From the NCBI GenBank assembly GCA_048061315.1, contig JBGMRJ010000048.1, positions 1-21,007 of the forward strand: DNA of 21,007 bases, given 5' to 3'. The stretch comes from CAYQUC01 sp048061315 (GTDB lineage: Bacteria; Pseudomonadota; Gammaproteobacteria; UBA6429; Thiohalophilaceae). The notes beneath the pieces were generated by a model. It made no database searches. It had not been told where the DNA came from and worked only from the letters and a program-made list of their open reading frames with translations. Of this stretch, positions 14,957 to 21,007 are shown one piece after another. Every line of letters starts with the position of its first letter. The stretch's first letter is position 1. The position numbers and the translations under genes were made by a program.

Positions 14957-16129
14957 ATGATTCAATTCACGACCCTACCACCACTATCACTTTACATACA
15001 CTTCCCCTGGTGCGTTAAAAAATGTCCTTACTGTGATTTTAATTCACACGAAAAAAAATCCGATTTTGATGAAACGCGTTATATCGACAGCTTACTAAAA
15101 GATGCCGAACTCGCATTACCGGAAGTGTGGGGTCGATCCATTCATTCAGTCTTTATGGGAGGAGGAACACCCAGTTTGTTTTCGCCTGAGTCGATGGATA
15201 GATTATTATCAGGCTTACGCTCACTTCTTTCTATTCGTCCTGAAGTTGAAATCACGATGGAAGCTAATCCGGGCACATTTGATTTCGGTTCAAATAAAGA
15301 AAAATTTAAAGAGTTTCGAGATACCGGAATTAATCGCCTGTCCATCGGGGTGCAAAGTTTCAATGATGATTTTCTGCACTCTTTAGGACGCATACATACT
15401 GGTGGCAATGCCATTACAGCAATTGAAACTGCTCAAAATGCCGGTTTTAACAGTATTAACCTTGATTTAATGTATGGACTGCCGGGGCAAAATAGAAAAC
15501 AAGCTGAAGCTGATATACAAACGGCTATCGATTTACAAACAACGCATATCTCTCATTATCAACTCACCATTGAACCGAATACCTATTTTCACAAATCACC
15601 CCCGGTTTTACCAAATGATGATACTACCTGGGAAATGCAATGCCAGTGCCAGGATATTTTAGCAAATAACAATTACCAGCATTATGAAATATCGGCTTAC
15701 GCTGCAAATAACAAACACTGCAAGCACAATTTAAATTACTGGCATTTCGGAGATTACCTTGGGATTGGTGCCGGAGCACACAGCAAAATCAGTAACGCGC
15801 ATCAACAGCATATTAACCGGCAATGGCGTGTTAAAAATCCACGGGACTACATGAATAAAGTAATCGAAAATGGTCACATTGGTGGCTCACAAATACTCAC
15901 ACGAAAAGACATTGGTCTGGAATTCATGATGAATGCTTTGCGATTAACCGATGGTTTTGAGATTGATGTATATAACCGGCATACGGGATGCCAGATAAAC
16001 TTAATAGATACGGCATTAAATGAAGCTGAACAAAAGAACTGGATAACCAGAGATACTAAAAAAATACAAGCAACTGAAACCGGAAAACGGTATTTAAATA
16101 ATTTAATGGAATTGTTTGTATCTGACTGA
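14957..16129 (+). CDS. hemW: Radical SAM heme chaperone HemW
   Basis: HemW is a radical SAM protein that binds heme and delivers it to membrane targets; it resembles coproporphyrinogen dehydrogenase HemN but is not that enzyme. The 390 aa (E. coli 378) begin with LYIHFPWCVKKCPYCDF, which carries the CxxxCxxC cluster ligands C19, C23 and C26. GGGTPSLF follows, then EANPGTF, RLSIGVQSFND, LDLMYGLPGQ, ISHYQLTIEPNT and HNLNYWHFGDYLGIGAGAHS, with a winged-helix-like C-terminal part. It starts 13 bp after the FHA stop without a good ribosome site. Its stop overlaps the next start as TGATG. Its place after rdgB is typical except for the two inserted genes. Confidence 0.94.
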   Translation: MIQFTTLPPLSLYIHFPWCVKKCPYCDFNSHEKKSDFDETRYIDSLLKDAELALPEVWGRSIHSVFMGGGTPSLFSPESMDRLLSGLRSLLSIRPEVEITMEANPGTFDFGSNKEKFKEFRDTGINRLSIGVQSFNDDFLHSLGRIHTGGNAITAIETAQNAGFNSINLDLMYGLPGQNRKQAEADIQTAIDLQTTHISHYQLTIEPNTYFHKSPPVLPNDDTTWEMQCQCQDILANNNYQHYEISAYAANNKHCKHNLNYWHFGDYLGIGAGAHSKISNAHQQHINRQWRVKNPRDYMNKVIENGHIGGSQILTRKDIGLEFMMNALRLTDGFEIDVYNRHTGCQINLIDTALNEAEQKNWITRDTKKIQATETGKRYLNNLMELFVSD

Positions 16130-16317
16130 TGCTAATATTAAAAACAATTTCGTGCCCCTATTGTGGTGAAAATTTTGAAACTCAAATAGATTGCTCAGTT
16201 GAATCACAACACTATATTGAAGATTGTTATGTTTGTTGTAGCCCGATTATTTTTTCAGTAACGGCCGATTGTAATGGCAATTTAATTGATGTAATAATCA
16301 CGCAAGATAATGAGTAG
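16129..16317 (+). CDS. CPXCG-motif zinc-ribbon protein
   Basis: This 62-aa protein has CPYCG (9-13) and CYVCC (33-37), two Cys pairs that should bind one zinc ion, followed by a strand-rich acidic C terminus. It matches the small Cys-rich CPXCG family common in gammaproteobacteria, whose function is unknown. The ATG overlaps the hemW stop (TGATG), so translation is probably coupled. The cupin gene follows 20 bp downstream. Confidence 0.85.
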   Translation: MLILKTISCPYCGENFETQIDCSVESQHYIEDCYVCCSPIIFSVTADCNGNLIDVIITQDNE

Positions 16318-16337
16318 ACACTATTGGATTTAATACC

Positions 16338-16721
16338 ATGAAAATAATAACACACTACAACGATATTAAAAAATACACCACTAAAGATAAATCCACCATA
16401 CGAGAGTTAATGCATCCAAGCCATAATGACAATTCCAATCAAAGCATCGCAGAAGCAGTAGTTACTATTAATAACAAAACTCTACTTCATAAACATTTAC
16501 AAACAGAAGAAATTTACCATATTACCCAGGGTAAAGGGTTAATGACATTAGATACAAAAATATTTGAAGTTGCCCAAGGTGATACTATTTGTATTTTACC
16601 TGATACAGCCCATTGTATTAAGAATATTGGAGACAGTGCATTGCATTTTTTATGCCTATGTGCACCTGCTTATGATCATGATGACACTATTATATTAGAA
16701 AATGCTAATCTCATAGTTTGA
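16338..16721 (+). CDS. Small cupin-domain protein
   Basis: This 127-aa single-domain cupin has likely metal ligands H51 and H53, E57 or E58 (HKHLQTEE) and H92 (PDTAHCIKN), with the typical GKGLMTLD and QGDTICILP turns. Such proteins fold as a small beta barrel and may act as dioxygenases, isomerases or binding proteins; the substrate cannot be read from the sequence. The ribosome site is weak. It lies between the CPXCG gene and the patatin gene on the same strand and is probably in the same operon. Confidence 0.85.
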   Translation: MKIITHYNDIKKYTTKDKSTIRELMHPSHNDNSNQSIAEAVVTINNKTLLHKHLQTEEIYHITQGKGLMTLDTKIFEVAQGDTICILPDTAHCIKNIGDSALHFLCLCAPAYDHDDTIILENANLIV

Positions 16722-16798
16722 GTTTTAATCATAACAACGCTAGTATCACTATACGATTGTGGATTTATTTAACTAGCTATCTAGCTAAAGGCAGCTAT

Positions 16799-19621
16799 AT
16801 GCACTCAAGAAAGTTTAATTTTTTGATAATTATCATTATATATGGCTTTTTTTTATCAAACGCCTATTCGAATGATAATAAAACCAAACTTAAAAAATTA
16901 AATCCGATAGATGCTGTACCCTTCTCAATGTCAATTAGTGGTGGTGTTAGTTTAGGTTCGTACGAAGCCGGCATAAACTGGGCATTAAGTCACTATCTGC
17001 GAATCCGCCGTGATGCTTATCAAGCAGGAACAGCCGCACTTTATCCGGATTTACGATCTATCACCGGTGCCTCTGCCGGCAGTATTAACACTTTAATCAC
17101 AGCGATAAGCTGGTGTATTGATGATTCCCGATTGAAAAAAAATAACAGCACCGAATTTCATGATAAAATAGATAATAATTTATTTCGGGACATTTGGGTC
17201 AATGTCGGAATTGAAGACTTATTACCTAACTCTAGTAATGAAAAGAAATCGAAAAAAGCTAAATATAAAATTGATGATGGTTTATTTTCCCGAAATGCTT
17301 TTGATGATGTTATTTTAAAATTACGCACCGTATTAAAACAACCCGTTTTTCGAAATGATTGCGTCATCCCATTTGGAATGACTGTGACAGGTGTAAATCC
17401 AAATACAATAACCGTTGCCGGCATAACAGTTGAAAACCAACGATTTATAATTCCCTTACGACTGGAATCATCACATAAAAAAGATGGTACAGTATTTATA
17501 AGCTCTCATATTGTAAATCACGATGATCCCTTTATGGGGAATGTTATTTATTTGCAAGGTCAAAAAGATTCAGCAGAAAATAATAATTTTATAGTTACAG
17601 TTGATAACCTGATTGACGTTGTGCTGACATCAAGTGCATTCCCCATTGCTTTTGGCCGAAAAGAATTACATTATTGTGCTCGGGTAGATCCATTTTATAT
17701 TTCCCCGTTAAATAATTGTCCAACAGGTTATAAACCCAGTGTTGATGAGTTTTTAGATGGGGGTGTTTTTGATAATGTTCCACTTGGTGTTGCAAAGGCA
17801 TTATCCGAACCAAAACCCACAGATGATGACTCTAATAATACCTGGAAGTTATCAGCAAGACGTTATAATTATATCTATATTGACCCTGATAATCGTAGAA
17901 TCGAGTTTAATAAAGACGATGCAGCTAATTCTAAAATTGTCGTTAAAAGCACGAATAATACTCCACTAATGTCCTTTGGTATTAAAAATCAACTGAAATT
18001 TTTAAATGGTGCTATAAATACAGGGCGTTATTATGAGCTCTATACAACATTACGTGCCCGAGAATGGTCAAGTCAAACCTATCCATTTGCCTGTAAATTG
18101 TATTCAACAATACACAGAGTAAAAAATCACTCCTGTATTCCGAGCTATACGGTATCCATAAAACGTTGTAAAACACTTTACAGAAATATTGAATCTGATA
18201 AAAAATTATCGACAAAAGAGCTTAAAGATATTTCAATCTGCTTATTGGAAAGCTCATATGATCTTGAAAAAGAATACAGCACAAAAATAGTAAACAGTAA
18301 ATTAAAAAATCTGGAGTGTAATCGAAAATATAAAAGTACTAAACCCGGTCATAAAATATTAAATATTCGCCACTGTTTGTTAAGCCGTTTAGCAATTCTG
18401 TCAAAACAATTAAATCTGGGTCAAACCAGTTATGAAATTCACGATGCCATCGATGATGAATTAGGCGATCGTCGAATTTTGTTAACCACACGCTTTGCTG
18501 ATATTACAGGCTCCAAACTTGAAAATTTTGGTGCTTTTATGGATAGTTATTTTAGAGAATACGATTACTATGCAGGAATATACGATGCCCTGAATCGAAT
18601 TTCTTCCTACTTTTGTGAGCGATCACGTCAACAAGCGTGCATGGCTAATAATAGCAAACAATTATTTAAAAAATTTAAAATTGCCGAGACACCAGTTGCG
18701 AGTGTACTTATTACGGCATTATTTAAAGATGAATATCTGGTTTCAGATAACAGCAACAGTCCCTGGAATTGGTTGAATGAAGTTCCTGAAAGCTATGAAG
18801 ACAATATCAATATTCACAATATAAAAATAATATTTAAAACTCTGCTCGAAATCGAAAATAACAAAGATAGTACTAATAAGACCAGCAGTTCTTTTGATGA
18901 ATTTGTTCTATTTCTGAGAACATTATTAAAAAACGGTTATGATGTTTCACATTCAAGTTCCTTCATGAAACGGGTTCAACGTTTAGAAAAAAGTGACCCC
19001 CTTAGCTGGTTTTATCCTATTACAACATCAATCAGCTCACGTTTAATAACCTTAGAAGCGCACGAAGTCGATATTAATAACGAATCAGATTACTTTAGTC
19101 TGTTACTCGGGGTTAGCTCACTTGCTGTTCACACCTATGTAAAAAATGAGGATAATTCTCTTTTTAGCCGCTCTACTGCGCCACTTGATACTTGGCAGCG
19201 TTATCTACCATATGAAGTTGGTGTTGATGTTCGAAACGGTGGTGTAAAAATTGCTTGGGAGCCCAGTATTTATATAGCAAAAAATTATTCTCTCGATATC
19301 AATATTACTCCTGTCGGGCATAATCGATTCGCATCAAAAAATATATTTTTTAGTCAGGTTAATCTGTATTTGTCGTGGCAAACCGATTCCTGGTTTAGTT
19401 CAATTGGTATCGGACCTTCTTACACTTACTCATGGAAAGAGGATGTAAATGCAAAACAAAATAACGTTGGCGCAAGCATTTATATGGGCTTTGTACGCGA
19501 TAAAATCAGGATCACGGCCGGCCAGCGAAGTTTTACTGATAGTTACTTTAGCGGTGATTCAAGCTACTACATGTTGTCAGTTACTGATATCCCCGGATTT
19601 GTTTATTGGCTGGGACAGTAA
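16799..19621 (+). CDS. Large exported patatin-like phospholipase-family protein
   Basis: The patatin domain (about 40-340) has the oxyanion glycine motif ISGGVSLGSYEAG (46-58), the nucleophile Ser92 in GASAG (90-94) and the catalytic Asp320 in DGG (320-322), so lipid acyl hydrolase activity is likely. I prefer ATG 16799 (940 aa) because it begins a clear signal peptide (MHSRKFNFLIIIIIYGFF, about 1-24) and has AAGG about 7 nt upstream. The frame is open to a TTG at 16718 that overlaps the cupin end and would bury the signal peptide. The middle part (about 340-780) is charged and unfamiliar. The last 140 residues alternate polar and hydrophobic positions with many aromatics, like an outer-membrane beta sheet, but the C terminus (YWLGQ) lacks the usual final Phe. 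Confidence 0.85.
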   Translation: MHSRKFNFLIIIIIYGFFLSNAYSNDNKTKLKKLNPIDAVPFSMSISGGVSLGSYEAGINWALSHYLRIRRDAYQAGTAALYPDLRSITGASAGSINTLITAISWCIDDSRLKKNNSTEFHDKIDNNLFRDIWVNVGIEDLLPNSSNEKKSKKAKYKIDDGLFSRNAFDDVILKLRTVLKQPVFRNDCVIPFGMTVTGVNPNTITVAGITVENQRFIIPLRLESSHKKDGTVFISSHIVNHDDPFMGNVIYLQGQKDSAENNNFIVTVDNLIDVVLTSSAFPIAFGRKELHYCARVDPFYISPLNNCPTGYKPSVDEFLDGGVFDNVPLGVAKALSEPKPTDDDSNNTWKLSARRYNYIYIDPDNRRIEFNKDDAANSKIVVKSTNNTPLMSFGIKNQLKFLNGAINTGRYYELYTTLRAREWSSQTYPFACKLYSTIHRVKNHSCIPSYTVSIKRCKTLYRNIESDKKLSTKELKDISICLLESSYDLEKEYSTKIVNSKLKNLECNRKYKSTKPGHKILNIRHCLLSRLAILSKQLNLGQTSYEIHDAIDDELGDRRILLTTRFADITGSKLENFGAFMDSYFREYDYYAGIYDALNRISSYFCERSRQQACMANNSKQLFKKFKIAETPVASVLITALFKDEYLVSDNSNSPWNWLNEVPESYEDNINIHNIKIIFKTLLEIENNKDSTNKTSSSFDEFVLFLRTLLKNGYDVSHSSSFMKRVQRLEKSDPLSWFYPITTSISSRLITLEAHEVDINNESDYFSLLLGVSSLAVHTYVKNEDNSLFSRSTAPLDTWQRYLPYEVGVDVRNGGVKIAWEPSIYIAKNYSLDINITPVGHNRFASKNIFFSQVNLYLSWQTDSWFSSIGIGPSYTYSWKEDVNAKQNNVGASIYMGFVRDKIRITAGQRSFTDSYFSGDSSYYMLSVTDIPGFVYWLGQ

Positions 19622-19689
19622 TTTTAGCAATCTCATTTTAATAATCTATACTGTTAGTCATATCGCTTTTACTATATAAATATAAAACT

Positions 19690-20598
19690 ATGAGAATTGG
19701 AATCGACCTTGGCGGCACAAAAATTGAAGGCATTGCTCTCGATGATAATGGCACTGAATTATTTCGTAAACGCGTTGCCACCCCCCAATACGACTATGAT
19801 GCTACAGTTCAACAGGTTGTTGATCTTATACTCGATATCGAGCTACAAACTAAATCTTCTGGTAGTGTCGGACTGGGTATTCCCGGTGCGATATCGCCAG
19901 CTACCAGCTTTGTAAAAAATGCGAACTCCACCTGGTTGATTGGTCGGGAACTCCAGGTTGATTTATCAGAAAAATTAAACCGTGAGATTCGCATAACAAA
20001 TGATGCAAATTGCTTTGCTATGTCTGAAGCAACCGATGGTGCGGCCGCAGGTGCGCACTGTGTTTTTGGTGTCATCATCGGAACGGGAACAGGTGGTGGC
20101 ATTGTTATTAACGGCAATATATTAATCGGTGTTAATGCCATTGGTGGTGAATGGGGGCATAACCCGATGCCGTGGCCAGATGATAATGAACGGCATATTG
20201 CCGATTGTTATTGCGGTAAACAGGATTGTATTGAAACCTATTTATCCGGTACTGGTTTTGAACGTGACCATAAACTCATCACCGGTCAGGATTTATCTTC
20301 TCCCGAAATTATCAATGCCGCAACTCAAGGAAACAAAAGTGCCCTCGCCAGCCTCGAACGCTACGAACGCCGCATGGCAAAAGCCTTGGCGAGTGTTATT
20401 AATATTGTCGATCCCGATGTTATTGTTTTAGGAGGTGGTATGTCAAATGTTGCACGCTTATATACTAACGTTCCAAAAATCTGGCAAGAATATGTTTTTT
20501 CTGACCAGGTCGATACTAAACTGGTTGCACCAAAGTACGGTGATTCAAGTGGTGTTCGTGGTGCTGCGTGGTTATGGCCGAAAAAACTTAAAGTCTGA
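19690..20598 (+). CDS. mak: ROK-family fructokinase Mak
   Basis: Mak phosphorylates fructose (and some mannose) to the 6-phosphate with ATP in the cytosol. The 302 aa match E. coli Mak along their whole length: phosphate motif RIGIDLGGTKIEG (2-14), GIPGAISP, VKNANSTWL, catalytic D105 in NDANCFAMSEA, GTGTGGG, zinc site GEWGHNPMPW with CYCGKQDC (H157, C173, C175, C180), VDPDVIVLGGGMSN, and DSSGVRGAAWLWP at the end. It begins 68 bp after the patatin gene with no clear ribosome site; the AT-rich space (TATATAAATATAAA, 19672-19685) may hold its own promoter. It ends before a bidirectional terminator. Confidence 0.93.
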   Translation: MRIGIDLGGTKIEGIALDDNGTELFRKRVATPQYDYDATVQQVVDLILDIELQTKSSGSVGLGIPGAISPATSFVKNANSTWLIGRELQVDLSEKLNREIRITNDANCFAMSEATDGAAAGAHCVFGVIIGTGTGGGIVINGNILIGVNAIGGEWGHNPMPWPDDNERHIADCYCGKQDCIETYLSGTGFERDHKLITGQDLSSPEIINAATQGNKSALASLERYERRMAKALASVINIVDPDVIVLGGGMSNVARLYTNVPKIWQEYVFSDQVDTKLVAPKYGDSSGVRGAAWLWPKKLKV

Positions 20599-20619
20599 GT
20601 TAAATATGAAATTTTAATT

Positions 20620-20668
20620 AAATAAGAAAAGCGGAACAACATTTCTGTCGTTCCGCAATAACTTATTT
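20620..20668. terminator. Bidirectional terminator between mak and the multicopper oxidase gene
   Basis: A hairpin with 11-bp arms and one mismatch (GCGGAACAACA at 20631-20641, TGTCGTTCCGC at 20646-20656, loop TTTC) lies between convergent genes. AAATAAG (20620-20626) and CTTATTT (20662-20668) can pair outside it. A-rich sequence on one side and T-rich on the other suit both strands. Confidence 0.8.
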
Positions 20669-20683
20669 CATACTAATGTTTTT

Positions 20684-21007
20684 CTAAAATGGACCTGGCC
20701 CAACATGGAATGGTCGCATCATTTCGTGATCTTCATGTGATAAAATATGGCAATGCCAGACATAACGTCCCGGTTTATCAAATTTCATTTTGATCATTGT
20801 TACTTCACCCGGGTAACATAAAACCAGGTCTTTTGGCCCTTGCTCAGTGTTAAGCACACGTTGCTTTGCACCGATAACAATGTTCTCTAATCGAAAGCCA
20901 TTACCAATACTCCCATTATATGTCTTTACTGGAATATCAATAGCGGTTGCTGTGTATTTATTTCGTCGTAAAATTTCAAAGTGAACTAAGTGCACATGAA
21001 TAGGATG
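20684..21007 (-). CDS. C-terminal part of a CotA-like multicopper oxidase (partial)
   Basis: The frame runs in from the window edge and ends at TAG 20684, giving about 107 C-terminal residues. The first codons at the edge read HPIHVH, a copper-ligand motif; the GTG at 20995 is inside the gene and is not a start. LVLCYPGEVTMIKMKF and GRYVWHCHILSHEDHEMM follow. The HCH, the Cys, the next His and the Met are type 3 and type 1 copper ligands. The HPIHVH...HCHxxxHEDxEMMRP layout resembles CotA laccase and bilirubin oxidase. These enzymes oxidise phenols, metals or pigments with reduction of O2 to water. Location and substrate cannot be judged because the N-terminal part is missing. Confidence 0.92.
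   Translation of the reverse strand, partial: HPIHVHLVHFEILRRNKYTATAIDIPVKTYNGSIGNGFRLENIVIGAKQRVLNTEQGPKDLVLCYPGEVTMIKMKFDKPGRYVWHCHILSHEDHEMMRPFHVGPGPF

Noticed and set aside
16718..16798. Longer N terminus of the patatin protein from a TTG at 16718.
   Set aside because: It overlaps the cupin stop and would place 27 residues before a clear signal peptide. ATG 16799 has a ribosome site.
19809..20141. 110-codon minus-strand ORF inside mak.
   Set aside because: It lies antisense to conserved ROK coding sequence; composition explains it.
20995..20995. GTG at 20995 as the start of a small copper protein.
   Set aside because: The codons before it read HPIH in the same frame, so this is the interior of a larger multicopper oxidase.
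1..21007. tRNA genes, CRISPR arrays, prophage or toxin-antitoxin genes.
   Set aside because: No cloverleaf-like sequence, no regularly spaced repeats and no such proteins were seen.

Overview
The window is an AT-rich stretch of a gammaproteobacterial chromosome. The evidence is the gene content and order: gmk-rpoZ-spoT-ridA-recG-ubiC-ubiA on one strand and rph-rdgB-hemW on the other, beside yicC. I cannot name the genus. Two runs of exactly 100 N (5338-5437 in spoT, 8236-8335 at the 5' end of gmk) mark this as a scaffolded draft assembly.

Left part, minus strand, read from 9226 down to 1: yicC, gmk (start lost in a gap), rpoZ, spoT (interrupted by a gap), ridA, recG, ubiC, ubiA, and the 5' part of a probable mechanosensitive-channel gene that runs off the window. 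The genes are closely spaced and look largely co-transcribed. They join guanine nucleotide and (p)ppGpp metabolism (gmk, omega subunit, spoT), DNA repair (recG) and the first two steps of ubiquinone synthesis (ubiC, ubiA). A 231-bp non-autonomous transposable element (MITE-like), with 16/17-bp inverted ends and a perfect 9-bp target duplication, has landed 10 bp upstream of the recG start codon and splits ridA from recG.

Right part, plus strand, 9466 to 20598: a soluble Ser/Thr protein kinase and a PP2C phosphatase, then rph-rdgB, then an exported trypsin-like protease and an FHA-domain membrane protein, then hemW, a CPXCG zinc-ribbon protein, a cupin, a large exported patatin-like protein and the ROK fructokinase mak. 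The kinase, the phosphatase and a phosphothreonine-binding FHA protein sit as two pairs placed inside a housekeeping block (yicC / rph-rdgB / hemW). This suggests a phospho-signalling circuit linked to the envelope, in which the protease may be an effector. It is the best candidate for a little-described system here, but the link is inference from gene order.

The far right end holds the C-terminal part of a CotA-like multicopper oxidase on the minus strand, separated from mak by a bidirectional hairpin terminator. No tRNA, rRNA, CRISPR array or phage gene was seen. No gene-free stretch exceeds 300 bp; the longest are 4209-4464 (the MITE-like insertion) and 9227-9465 (divergent promoter region).
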